Assembly: GCA_027063305.1 (NCBI GenBank) | Contig: JAMORY010000028.1 | Location: forward strand, 1-64,000 | Source of the DNA: Sulfurovum sp. | Lineage (GTDB): Bacteria; Campylobacterota; Campylobacteria; Campylobacterales; Sulfurovaceae | DNA length: 64,000 nucleotides | Direction of reading: 5' to 3' | Shown here: positions 16,509 through 24,411 of the stretch, in pieces | How the letters are laid out: each line of letters opens with the position of its first letter | Position numbering within the stretch: position 1 is the stretch's first letter | Notes under the pieces: model-generated | Seen by the model: only the letters and a program-made list of their open reading frames with translations | Databases searched by the model: none | What the model was told of the DNA's origin: nothing | Translations under genes and position numbers: made by a program

Positions 16509-18035
16509 ATGACAGTAGTGATCGCACTCACCGGTATTGCAGGGGCTGCAATCGGTGCTGGAATGAGCTATTTTTGGCTGACTAGAACGAACCAGAAAAG
16601 ATTTGACCATTATGAGCTTGAGGCCAAAGCCAAGGCCAAGGCCATTAGCAATGAAGCTGAGCTGTTATTGCAGGAGACAGAGGTTAAGCTTAAAGCAAAA
16701 GCATTGGAGCAGGAAGCAGAGTTCCAAAAAAGGGTTGCTGAGGTAGATGAACGTAATCGTGCGTTGATCCTTCAGCAAAAGGAACTGGAGAAAGAGGAGA
16801 AGCGGTTACATGCAAGTTACCGTGACTTACAGGACAAACAGGATCGATTGAGTGAACTTGAACGTAAGAAAGAGGCTCAGATCAATGAAGCGATCGAAAA
16901 GATGGAGAGTATCGCATCCTTGACAAAAGAAGAGGCGAAGCGCTATATTTTAGAGAAGGTAGAGTCGCAAAGTCGTTCAGAGGTCGCTGCGATCGTACGG
17001 AAGTATGAACAGGTGGCAAAAGAGGAGGGAGAGAAGAAAGCAAACTATATCCTTGCCCAGGCAACGACCAGATATGCCGGAGAGTTCGCAGGAGAGCGTC
17101 TGATCAACCTTGTGAATCTTCCTAGTGATGAGCATAAAGGGCGTATTATTGGGAAAGAGGGGCGGAATATCAAGGCGCTTGAGATGCTTTTGGGTGTCGA
17201 TATCGTCATTGATGAGACTCCGGGGGTGATCTTGGTCAGCTCATTCAACCTCTATCGCAGAGCTATCGCGACACGTGTGATCGAGATACTGGTGGAGGAT
17301 GGTCGTATCCATCCGGGGCGTATTGAAGAGGTGCATGAGAAGGTAGAAAAGGAGTTTGAGCAAAAGACCTATGAAGAGGGTGAGAACATTCTGATCGATC
17401 TGGGACTCTTCCCGATGCATGAAGAACTTGTCAAACTGATCGGTCGGTTAAAGTACCGTGCCAGTTACGGACAGAATGCATTGGCACATACGCTTGAGGT
17501 TGCGAAACTGGCACGTATTATGGCTGCGGAGATGGGTGGTGACGAGAAGCTTGCCCTGCGTGCGGGATTATTGCATGATATCGGTAAAGCCTTAACACAG
17601 GATCTTGGCGGTTCACATGTGGAGATCGGAGCGGAGCTTTGCCGTCGTTACGGAGAGCATCCAACGGTCATCAATGCGATCTATGCGCACCATGGACATC
17701 AAGAGCCTGATTCAGTCGAGAGTGCGGCAGTCTGTGCGGCCGATACGCTTTCGGCAGCGCGCCCGGGTGCCAGACGAGAGGTACTGGAGAGCTTCACCAA
17801 GCGTGTCCGTGAGATCGAAGAGATCGCAACTGCAAAAGAGGGAGTGGAACGTGCCTATGCGATCAATGCCGGACGTGAGATACGTGTGTTCGTCAATGCC
17901 CAGTCCCTCAGTGACAATGAAACGGTACTGCTTAGCAAAGAGATCGCCAAAGAGATACAGGAAAAGGTACAGTACCCCGGAGAGATCAAAGTCAATGTGA
18001 TCCGAGAGATCCGTGCAACAAGTATTGCAAAATAG
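16509..18035 (+). CDS. rny: ribonuclease Y
   Basis: 508-aa membrane-bound endoribonuclease that starts mRNA decay. An N-terminal transmembrane helix (about 3-22) is followed by a long Lys/Glu/Ala coiled coil (about 30-180), a KH domain (GRIIGKEGRNIKALE, about 214-228) and an HD domain with the catalytic pair H356-D357 in LLHDIGKA. Length is normal. The last 22 codons (17970-18035) have a diverged second copy 95 bp downstream. The C-terminus here (REIRATSIAK) is less like the usual RETRAV form than the ghost copy is. Confidence 0.96.
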   Translation: MTVVIALTGIAGAAIGAGMSYFWLTRTNQKRFDHYELEAKAKAKAISNEAELLLQETEVKLKAKALEQEAEFQKRVAEVDERNRALILQQKELEKEEKRLHASYRDLQDKQDRLSELERKKEAQINEAIEKMESIASLTKEEAKRYILEKVESQSRSEVAAIVRKYEQVAKEEGEKKANYILAQATTRYAGEFAGERLINLVNLPSDEHKGRIIGKEGRNIKALEMLLGVDIVIDETPGVILVSSFNLYRRAIATRVIEILVEDGRIHPGRIEEVHEKVEKEFEQKTYEEGENILIDLGLFPMHEELVKLIGRLKYRASYGQNALAHTLEVAKLARIMAAEMGGDEKLALRAGLLHDIGKALTQDLGGSHVEIGAELCRRYGEHPTVINAIYAHHGHQEPDSVESAAVCAADTLSAARPGARREVLESFTKRVREIEEIATAKEGVERAYAINAGREIRVFVNAQSLSDNETVLLSKEIAKEIQEKVQYPGEIKVNVIREIRATSIAK

Positions 18036-18129
18036 ATAGAGCGACTAGTCGCGGGAGCCCGCTGCTGAAGCGAACATAGCGTTAGCGTAGCATACGGAGC
18101 TTTGCTTTGGATGCGTTCTAATGAAATAG
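18036..18129. repeat. hairpin cluster between rny and its ghost 3' end
   Basis: A 94-bp insert-like segment, more GC-rich than neighbouring intergenic DNA. It holds the palindrome GCGACTAGTCGC, then GCGGG-AG-CCCGC, then GCATACGGAGC-TTT-GCTTTGGATGC (11-bp stem with one mismatch and G-T pairs). No coding potential is seen. It looks like a small mobile or integrated element. Confidence 0.55.
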
Positions 18130-18195
18130 CAGTTCCCCGGTGAGATCAAGGTCAATGTCATTAGAGAGACCAGAGCGGTAAGTATTGCGAAATAG
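18130..18195 (+). pseudogene. rny: ghost copy of the rny 3' end (22 codons)
   Basis: Translates in one frame as QFPGEIKVNVIRETRAVSIAK-stop, against QYPGEIKVNVIREIRATSIAK-stop at 17970-18035. By eye 53 of 66 bases match and most differences are synonymous. It is preceded directly by a TAG and has no start codon, so it is not a gene by itself. Confidence 0.85.
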
Positions 18196-18225
18196 GCTTG
18201 TTATACTTTATAAATGATAAAAGAG

Positions 18226-18231
18226 TATAAT
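18226..18231 (+). promoter_or_regulatory. -10 box for the small gene at 18268
   Basis: TATAAT in GAGTATAATATAG, 37 bp before the GTG start. Confidence 0.5.
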
Positions 18232-18267
18232 ATAGTATTGTGAATTTTATAGAAAAAGGTTAAAAAC

Positions 18268-18567
18268 GTGAGTAGATGTGATGAAATCGTAGCGAATGTA
18301 AGAATGGAAGAGTGTTATGAAGGATTGAGCCTTGTATTTGACGGTAGCAGAGACGATCTTAGAGAAGAGATCAATGCCGCTATCGAAAAAGCGTGTAAAG
18401 AGACAGGGCTAAAACCGTTGATCTTTGATAATGCAAAAACGGATAAAGCCAAACATGAGGCATTCTATATTGAGTTTACGGATGAGACACAGCGCCAAAG
18501 CGGTGCTTTCTTTGAAATGGTGCTAAAAGAGCTCAAGATCGATAAATGTGCCAATGATGTCATTTAA
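18268..18567 (+). CDS. small conserved-looking protein, function unknown
   Basis: 99-aa acidic cytoplasmic protein starting at GTG, with AAGG eight bases upstream. It contains two widely spaced Cys near the ends (C4 and C17, plus C43 and C95), an alpha-helical middle (REEINAAIEKACKETG) and a C-terminal alpha segment (AFFEMVLKELKID). No signal peptide, membrane segment or recognised family. It has its own promoter and is followed at once by the cyclophilin gene, whose ribosome binding site overlaps its stop codon; co-expression is likely. Confidence 0.65.
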   Translation: MSRCDEIVANVRMEECYEGLSLVFDGSRDDLREEINAAIEKACKETGLKPLIFDNAKTDKAKHEAFYIEFTDETQRQSGAFFEMVLKELKIDKCANDVI

Positions 18568-18577
18568 GGAGTTTGGT

Positions 18578-19123
18578 ATGAGAAGAAGATTTCTAAAAGG
18601 ACTATTGGCATGGGGTTTGGGAATGGGGCTTTTGATCGCTGCGGAGAGCAAAGCACCGGTCGTGGTACTTGAAACAAACGTAGGGAAGATTGAACTTAAG
18701 ATGTTCCCCAAAGCTGCGCCTTTGGCGGTGGAGAACTTTGTAACGCATGTAAAGAACGGGTACTATAACGGGTTGATCTTTCATCGTGTCATTAAAGGGT
18801 TCATGATCCAAGGGGGTGATCCGACAGGTACAGGACGCGGGGGTGAGTCGATCTGGCATAAAGAGTTCAAGAATGAGTATGCGCCTAACCTTACCTTCGA
18901 TAAGCCATTTTTACTTGCAATGGCGAACCATGGTCCCAATACTAACGGAAGCCAGTTCTTCATTACAGTTGCTCCGACCCCGTGGCTTAACGGTGGCTAC
19001 ACCATCTTTGGTGAAGTGATCAAAGGTAAAGATGTGGTAAAAAAGATCGAGAATGTCACAACTGGACCTGGCGACAGACCGGTATTTGACATGAAGATCA
19101 AAAAAGCTTATATTAAACAGTAG
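18578..19123 (+). CDS. peptidyl-prolyl cis-trans isomerase, cyclophilin type, exported
   Basis: 181-aa cyclophilin. An upstream ATG at 18548 is in frame, but AAGGAG at about 18566-18571 and the signal peptide MRRRFLKGLLAWGLGMGLLIAA point to the ATG at 18578. The domain shows FHRVIKGFMIQGGDPTGTGRGG (catalytic Arg and Phe) and NGSQFFITVAPTPWLNGGYTIFGEV, the usual active-site signatures, giving a periplasmic PPIase of the PpiA type. A terminator hairpin follows. Confidence 0.92.
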   Translation: MRRRFLKGLLAWGLGMGLLIAAESKAPVVVLETNVGKIELKMFPKAAPLAVENFVTHVKNGYYNGLIFHRVIKGFMIQGGDPTGTGRGGESIWHKEFKNEYAPNLTFDKPFLLAMANHGPNTNGSQFFITVAPTPWLNGGYTIFGEVIKGKDVVKKIENVTTGPGDRPVFDMKIKKAYIKQ

Positions 19124-19132
19124 CAGATAGTC

Positions 19133-19164
19133 GTAGAAAGCTTACGGCTTTCTGCTTCTTTTCT
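19133..19164 (+). terminator. terminator after the cyclophilin gene
   Basis: GTAGAAAGC - TTACG - GCTTTCTGC (9-bp stem with one G-T pair) followed by TTCTTTTCTTC. Confidence 0.65.
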
Positions 19165-19226
19165 TCACGGAAATACTTTGGATTTCCTCTCCTCCCATCA
19201 ATTTTAAACATAAAAAAAGGAATGTT

Positions 19227-20129
19227 TTGGATCTTAACGTACTAAGAGAAGAGCGTAAAAAGTGGCTGACATGGAAAAATATCAGACCCTATCAGGAGGC
19301 GATCGCCGAATTACCTGACTTTAAAGATGTAGCAGTGTCACTAAAAGACCGTGTAACGGTGATGATACCAAATCTTACGGAAGAAGGTGCCAAACAGATC
19401 GAAGAGACGGCACGCTTGATGCTTCCGTGGCGTAAAGGACCCTTCCAGATCAATGATCTCTTTATCGACTCGGAGTGGCAAAGTCAGATCAAATATAACC
19501 TGCTTGAACCCCATTTTGATCTTAAAGACAAGATCGTCGGTGATATCGGATGCAACAATGGTTACTATCTTTTTCGTATGTTGTCACAAGAGCCGAAGAA
19601 GCTGATAGGCTTTGACCCGTCCGCTATCTACTATTCGCAGTTTCAGTTCATCGACCATTTCATTAAGTCCGATATTGTCTATGAGCTTCTGGGGGTTGAG
19701 CATGTCGAGTTCTATGAGCATAAGTTCGATGTACTCTTCTGTTTAGGTGTACTTTATCACCGTGCCGATCCTGTTGGGATGCTCAAATCGCTCTTTAAAG
19801 GGCTGAACAAGGGTGGAGAGCTGATACTTGATACCTTTATGATAGATGGAGAGGCAGAGGTGTGTCTGACACCGAGAGAACGCTACTCAAAGATACCGAA
19901 TATCTATTTTGTCCCGACAGTCAATGCATTGAAGAACTGGTGTTATCGTGCCGGATTTGAAAAAGTAGAAGTATTGGAGATACGAAAAACAGACTTGAAC
20001 GAGCAGCGCAAGACCGAATGGATCAATACCCAAAGCCTTGAAGACTTCCTCGATCCCAACGACCCGAATAAAACGGTAGAAGGTTATCCTGCACCAAAGC
20101 GAGTCTATATTAAAGCGTATAAGGCATAA
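19227..20129 (+). CDS. cmoB: tRNA U34 carboxymethyltransferase
   Basis: 300-aa CmoB, which uses carboxy-SAM to make 5-carboxymethoxyuridine at the wobble base of several tRNAs. Seen: N-terminal RKKWLTWKNI, the PWRKGPFQI segment, SAM motif VGDIGCNNGYYLFRML (about 105-120), LIGFDPSAIYYSQF and CLGVLYHRADP. Start is TTG at 19227: AAGGA lies six to seven bases upstream, and the nearby ATG (19222) is out of frame. No cmoA is in the window. Confidence 0.92.
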   Translation: MDLNVLREERKKWLTWKNIRPYQEAIAELPDFKDVAVSLKDRVTVMIPNLTEEGAKQIEETARLMLPWRKGPFQINDLFIDSEWQSQIKYNLLEPHFDLKDKIVGDIGCNNGYYLFRMLSQEPKKLIGFDPSAIYYSQFQFIDHFIKSDIVYELLGVEHVEFYEHKFDVLFCLGVLYHRADPVGMLKSLFKGLNKGGELILDTFMIDGEAEVCLTPRERYSKIPNIYFVPTVNALKNWCYRAGFEKVEVLEIRKTDLNEQRKTEWINTQSLEDFLDPNDPNKTVEGYPAPKRVYIKAYKA

Positions 20130-20195
20130 AAACAATAAAATATCCAAATAACCTGAAAGAAAGCCGATTTTATTTTTAAATAAGGAAGATTTGGC

Positions 20196-20201
20196 TATAA
20201 A
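20196..20201 (+). promoter_or_regulatory. hsrA: possible -10 box for hsrA
   Basis: TATAAA within GGCTATAAATACG, about 65 bp before the start; weaker than the TATAAT boxes elsewhere. Confidence 0.3.
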
Positions 20202-20263
20202 TACGCAACTAAAAGAGAGAAACAGGGAAACCTTAAGTTTTTCGCGAACTGGGACACAGAGAC

Positions 20264-20923
20264 ATGAGAATACTAACAGTTGGTTTTGAAGACGACTATG
20301 TTAAAGAGCTTGAAAAAGAGCTTGAAAAGTATTTTATCTGCATTGTTGATAATGCCAAAGATATGTACGATGCAACGAACTTCACAGACTTTCGGCACTA
20401 TGAGCTTGTCATTATTGTAGATGAAGGGGTGAAGTTCTCCCTTGAGCGTTACGTTAATGAGGTTAAAAAGAAAAAGAGCGAGACTAAGATTATTATTCTG
20501 ACCTCTTCAAAAAGTGATCAGAAAGAGTTTTTCGACCTTGGTGTGGATGACGTGGTCACACACCATACGGAGCACCCTGATCTGATCGCAGCACGTGTTC
20601 TTTCAAATATGCGTCATCTCTTCGGTACGCAGGTGAATATCGATAAACTTGTGATCGATATTGCTAATAAGAAGATCGAGTTTGATGAGAAGATTGTCTC
20701 TCTTAACGGGAAGACCTTTGATATCCTTGCCTATCTGGCACTACGAAAACAGCGTGTATTTTCTAAAGATGAGATCATCAATGCACTTTGGGAAGAGCCG
20801 GAGTATGTCAGTGACAACACGGTTGAGGTGGCGATCAACCAGATCAGAAAGAGATTGAAGAGTATTCTTGGTTTCCAAGTGATCCATACCGTAAGACGAC
20901 GCGGATATAAATTCTCCTACTAA
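20264..20923 (+). CDS. hsrA: atypical orphan response regulator HsrA/CosR type
   Basis: 219-aa OmpR-fold regulator resembling the essential Campylobacterota regulators HP1043 (HsrA) and CosR. The receiver-like domain has YELVIIVDEG where a normal receiver has DLxLLD, so the phospho-acceptor Asp is replaced, and the usual acidic pair is altered. The DNA-binding domain is very well kept: LNGKTFDILAYLALRKQRVFSKDEIINALWEEPEYVSDNTVEVAINQIRKRLK (as a region, 144-197), ending HTVRRRGYKFSY. It is expected to act without phosphorylation, as a dimer, on oxidative-stress and housekeeping genes. No partner kinase is adjacent. Confidence 0.9.
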   Translation: MRILTVGFEDDYVKELEKELEKYFICIVDNAKDMYDATNFTDFRHYELVIIVDEGVKFSLERYVNEVKKKKSETKIIILTSSKSDQKEFFDLGVDDVVTHHTEHPDLIAARVLSNMRHLFGTQVNIDKLVIDIANKKIEFDEKIVSLNGKTFDILAYLALRKQRVFSKDEIINALWEEPEYVSDNTVEVAINQIRKRLKSILGFQVIHTVRRRGYKFSY

Positions 20924-20932
20924 CTAACATAA

Positions 20933-20958
20933 TATCGGTACTTTTCACTGTACCGATA
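20933..20958. terminator. bidirectional terminator between hsrA and the diguanylate cyclase gene
   Basis: TATCGGTAC - TTTTCACT - GTACCGATA, a perfect 9-bp stem between convergent genes. Confidence 0.65.
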
Positions 20959-20979
20959 CTTTCCAAACCCCTTAATGCC

Positions 20980-22245
20980 CTAATAAAATTTAGTACAGTT
21001 CCTTCCGGAAGCTTTTGCTCTATAGAGTGCCGTATCGGCATGTTCGAGTGTCTCTTCAAAGCGTTGTTTGGGTGTATGGTAGCTACATCCAAAGCTGGCG
21101 GTTACATGTCTGACCCGTTTAAATGAACGGGATGCGATCGCGACCCGTGCAGATTCAGCCATGGCTTGTACTTGATAGGGGGTATGGGCTTCTGGGAGAA
21201 GAATAAGAAACTCTTCACCGCCCCATCGACTGATGATCGCATTGTGGGGAAGGGTTTGGCTTAAGGTTTTGGCAAAGGTTTTAAGTACGCTGTCCCCTAT
21301 GGCATGTCCATAGGTATCATTAATATTTTTGAAATGGTCGATATCTGCAAGGATCACACCAAATGAACGTCCCTGTGCTACAAGAGATTCTATTTTTGCA
21401 TCCATATAGACACGGTTATAGAGTTGGGTCAGTTTATCTTTGTTTGCGATATTCTCAAGGTTCTGATACGCTTCATTAAACTCGGAGAATACTGCACTCA
21501 ACTCTTTTGCAAGCAGTCCGAACTCGTTTTTGGAGAATTGTACGATCCTCTCTTTGATCATACCGCTTTGCCGGAGTGTTGAGATATCGGAAATAAGTTG
21601 GAAGAAGCTCTTTTGTAGCCCTTTATAGATCAAGAAGGTGATTAGGGTAACAATAATGTAGAGGATAAGTCCGAATAGAAGTACATCGGTATGAAAAGAC
21701 TGTAGTGAGTGAGAGACGGCATTGGTCTGTTTGTCGATCAGTATTTTGACCTTGCTGTTGAGATCGATGAAGTCTTGATGTGTCCTTTGGTAGAGTGAGA
21801 GTACCTGATCCATCTCTTCACTGTATTGTACCTGTTGTTTGATCATTCTTTGCGTTAATGCATAGGTGTATTGAAAGTAGTTTTGGTAATCTGCTAGAGC
21901 ATTTTGTGTATCGATATGGGTAAGGTCAGAGATGGTTTGAAGGTTTTGAACGATCTTACGGTTATAGTCTTTAGGGGATTCTAAAAAGTCCTCTTCTGAA
22001 GAGAGTGTAGCAAAGGTAAAGTCGTTGGCGATCTGTTTAAGTAGTAGAAGATCACTTCCTGATCTCTCTAGTGCAGGGATCATTCTCTCTTTGACCGTCC
22101 CGTAACTTTGTGATATGGCTGTGATATTACTGGATGTATAGAACATATAGCCAATACCGACGATCAAAGCAATGATCTGAGGGATCATCAGTTTTGAAAA
22201 GACGGAAAGATGTCTATAGTGTTGGATGACACTGTTAATGAACAT
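20980..22245 (-). CDS. membrane-bound diguanylate cyclase
   Basis: 421-aa sensor cyclase. Transmembrane helix 1 (about 18-38) and helix 2 (about 190-212) enclose an all-helical periplasmic sensor (MCP four-helix-bundle-like). After a short linker the GGDEF domain has GGEEF (about 340-344) in SRWGGEEFLILLP, with LTQLYNRVYMD and ILADIDHFKNINDTYGH intact, so it should make c-di-GMP. No RxxD inhibitory site is seen at the usual distance. It is the third gene of a porin / small periplasmic protein / cyclase operon and overlaps the middle gene by 11 nt. The periplasmic sensor probably reads that protein or its ligand (inference). Confidence 0.88.
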   Translation of the reverse strand: MFINSVIQHYRHLSVFSKLMIPQIIALIVGIGYMFYTSSNITAISQSYGTVKERMIPALERSGSDLLLLKQIANDFTFATLSSEEDFLESPKDYNRKIVQNLQTISDLTHIDTQNALADYQNYFQYTYALTQRMIKQQVQYSEEMDQVLSLYQRTHQDFIDLNSKVKILIDKQTNAVSHSLQSFHTDVLLFGLILYIIVTLITFLIYKGLQKSFFQLISDISTLRQSGMIKERIVQFSKNEFGLLAKELSAVFSEFNEAYQNLENIANKDKLTQLYNRVYMDAKIESLVAQGRSFGVILADIDHFKNINDTYGHAIGDSVLKTFAKTLSQTLPHNAIISRWGGEEFLILLPEAHTPYQVQAMAESARVAIASRSFKRVRHVTASFGCSYHTPKQRFEETLEHADTALYRAKASGRNCTKFY

Positions 22246-22621
22246 GGATCTCTTTCCACCCTTGAATAGGTTGTGTCGTATAGGAGAGGTGACAGATATC
22301 GCTCTCTTTGGAAAGTGATAGAAGATCGTTCCCCGTAACTTTTTTAGGAGGTTTTTTCGTACCGGTAAAGATCATACGTGTCCAGTAGATGTTCATTTTT
22401 GTCGGTGTCTTTTTAATAAAGGTCTGAATAAAGTCATTATAGAGTTCACGGTTGTCATAGACTTTTACTGCTTCTCCCTGATATTGTGTGGTCTTTTTCA
22501 TAAAGAGCCGTTTGACCATTTTGGAATCAAGCGTATCGAAACGGCATGAAGGGGTTGCCACCAGTAAGATATCGGCATTACTGACAACGGTAAAGATACA
22601 AATCAGTAGATATTTCATCAA
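22235..22621 (-). CDS. small periplasmic substrate-binding-like protein (PstS-like half domain)
   Basis: 128-aa secreted protein. A signal peptide (KYLLICIFTVVSNA) is followed by a segment like phosphate-ABC-type binding proteins (LFMKKTTQYQGEAVKVYDNREL...FIQTFIKKTPTKMNIYWTRMIFTGTKKPPK as a region, 39-96). That is about half of a normal binding protein, and no ABC transporter is nearby. It overlaps the porin gene (ATGA) and the cyclase gene. A periplasmic sensory partner of the cyclase is the likely role; direct evidence is only the gene order. Confidence 0.7.
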   Translation of the reverse strand: MMKYLLICIFTVVSNADILLVATPSCRFDTLDSKMVKRLFMKKTTQYQGEAVKVYDNRELYNDFIQTFIKKTPTKMNIYWTRMIFTGTKKPPKKVTGNDLLSLSKESDICHLSYTTQPIQGWKEIHVH

Positions 22622-23799
22622 AATATAAAATCCATTGAAAGTGAAATTAAATGAATATTCTCAGGATCATAGGGTTGTTCTTTATGGATGCTGATACCTC
22701 GACCCTCGTTACCCTCTATAATATGATCGTATTGCATTTTAAGTGCGATATTGCTCTTCCAGTCATAACGAACTCCTAAGGTGATATGTTCTTGGTTCGT
22801 TTGTGTCCGTGTAGCCATCTCTTCAAGTGCCGCATCAACAAGCGGATCCTCGACATTATGTGAATAGTTGGATTTTCCTTTGACCTTGGAGTAGGTTATG
22901 TGCGGTGTCCATACACCATAGTGATAACCTGTTGAGATATATCCTGCATAGTTGTCAGAGATAATATTGTCCATATCGATCCATACATATTCACCAAGAA
23001 GATAGAGTGCCTGATAGTCATATTTAAACCCAAAGGAGAGATATTGTGTATCTTTGGCTCTTGGATCATAGGAGTGTAAGATGGATTTGGTTGCAGAGGA
23101 GAGGTTTGGATCCTGGTATGCTTGTTCAAAATAGTTATTGACCCGCTCATTATCGATCGTGATATCTGTACGGGTATAGCCTACTCTGATACTAAGGTCC
23201 TCCCAGTTTAAAGAGATATTCGCCCCGTAGATATGCTCTAGGATGATCGTATAGTCTCCTACATCCTGACTACCTACCATCGTATCTTCGGAGCGTCCGG
23301 TATAGAGTTTGAAGCGATACTCCATGCCTTTGTAGTTGTTCTGGTAGTTGTATTCTGCACCGATATAGCTTGTTAAGGGAAGGATACCATAGATGTCTTC
23401 AGGAAGCCGTACCCAGTTATAGGAGTAGGATACTTTCAGAATATCCGAATACATCGCGGTAGGAAAACGCATCTGACCGATCTTGATATTATGGTTATCG
23501 TTCAGTGTATATTTGATATTGGCCCATTCGAGATTCGCTCCTTCTGAATCCACCGTACCTTGTAGGGTAAAATCAAGCTTATCCGTTGCCTGCCAATCAA
23601 GTTGCAGTCCGAACTTTGTATCATTTAAGAGGGAGATCTCTCCATCCGTACCGTGATCCGAACGCCATGTATCGGTATAGATGATCTCATTATTCCCTTG
23701 ATAAGTGAGTCCTAACGTACCAAAGCCGTTGATATGTAGATTCTCCATACCCGCAATTGTAAAGGTGGAGAGAAGTGTTGCAAATGTGATGTGTTTCAT
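22618..23799 (-). CDS. outer-membrane porin-like beta-barrel
   Basis: 393-aa predicted outer-membrane protein. After a signal peptide (HITFATLLSTFTIAG) come alternating beta strands with the pattern of trimeric or phosphate-selective porins: HINGFGTLGLTYQGN, GLQLDWQATDKLDFTLQGTVDSEGA..., ending LISLSMDFIF with the terminal Phe expected for BAM recognition. The conserved IKIGQMRFPTAMYSD segment resembles OprP-type barrels. First gene of the three-gene module with the small periplasmic protein and the diguanylate cyclase. Ligand unknown. Confidence 0.78.
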   Translation of the reverse strand: MKHITFATLLSTFTIAGMENLHINGFGTLGLTYQGNNEIIYTDTWRSDHGTDGEISLLNDTKFGLQLDWQATDKLDFTLQGTVDSEGANLEWANIKYTLNDNHNIKIGQMRFPTAMYSDILKVSYSYNWVRLPEDIYGILPLTSYIGAEYNYQNNYKGMEYRFKLYTGRSEDTMVGSQDVGDYTIILEHIYGANISLNWEDLSIRVGYTRTDITIDNERVNNYFEQAYQDPNLSSATKSILHSYDPRAKDTQYLSFGFKYDYQALYLLGEYVWIDMDNIISDNYAGYISTGYHYGVWTPHITYSKVKGKSNYSHNVEDPLVDAALEEMATRTQTNQEHITLGVRYDWKSNIALKMQYDHIIEGNEGRGISIHKEQPYDPENIHLISLSMDFIF

Positions 23800-23891
23800 T
23801 TCTTCCTAAATAGATGTAAAGTTCCTCGATCTAACTTTATTCTATCTATTATTTATCATTGATTTATCTAAATTTATGAAATTCTTTTGGA

Positions 23892-23897
23892 TATAAT
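23892..23897 (+). promoter_or_regulatory. -10 box for the hotdog thioesterase gene
   Basis: TATAAT in GGATATAATCG, 27 bp before the start; AAAGGAG follows as ribosome binding site. Confidence 0.55.
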
Positions 23898-23924
23898 CGA
23901 AAAAAAATAGATAAAGGAGATGTA

Positions 23925-24311
23925 ATGTCACTACAGACACACCTTCAGATAGACACAACACTTTGTGGAAGATTGACACATTCAAAAGAGGGCTATGCCG
24001 AGGTCGTGTTACATACGACCAGACAGATGACAGCTGATGAAAAAGGGCTTGTACACGGTGGATTTGTTTTTGGCGCAGCCGATTATGCCGCTATGTGTGC
24101 GGTCAATGACCCCAACGTAGTACTTGGTGCAGCAAGTTTGAAGTTCATTGCTCCTGTGAAAGTGGGGGATGTCGTGGTGTGTCGTGCAAAGATCGTTGCA
24201 GAGAAAGGGAAGAAAAAAGAGGTGCTTGTGGAAGCATTCGTTGATAGTAAGATGGTTTTTGAAGGGAATTTTACGACATTTGTGCTTCAGAAGCACGTAT
24301 TGGATGTGTAG
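23925..24311 (+). CDS. hotdog-fold acyl-CoA thioesterase (PaaI-like)
   Basis: 128-aa single hotdog domain. The central helix motif HGGFVFGAADYAAM (about 45-58) is that of PaaI/4HBT thioesterases, although the usual catalytic Asp/Glu position in the helix is the D in AADYA. It ends with the strand-rich half (LKFIAPVKVGDVVVCRAKIVAE). A strong ribosome binding site is present. The stop codon is part of a REP-like hairpin (24308-24334). Substrate unknown; no thioester pathway genes are adjacent. Confidence 0.82.
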   Translation: MSLQTHLQIDTTLCGRLTHSKEGYAEVVLHTTRQMTADEKGLVHGGFVFGAADYAAMCAVNDPNVVLGAASLKFIAPVKVGDVVVCRAKIVAEKGKKKEVLVEAFVDSKMVFEGNFTTFVLQKHVLDV

Positions 24312-24334
24312 GTCGTATTCTCCTGAATACGACA
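24308..24334 (+). repeat. REP-like element, left copy
   Basis: GTAG followed by the hairpin GTCGTATTC - TCCT - GAATACGAC. A GTAG foot and a hairpin are the hallmark of REP sequences. Inverted partner at 24385-24411. Confidence 0.7.
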
Positions 24335-24384
24335 ATAATCATAATATTTAACGAAAAATACTTCCGTGTTTTCTTCAAAAGTAA

Positions 24385-24411
24385 TGTCGTATTGAGGACA
24401 ATACGACCTAC
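24385..24411 (-). repeat. REP-like element, right copy (inverted)
   Basis: Read on the minus strand: GTAG, then GTCGTATTG - TCCT - CAATACGAC. The loop-closing pair is G-C where the left copy has C-G, a compensatory change. With the left copy it forms a BIME-like pair between convergent genes and may also serve as terminator. Confidence 0.7.
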
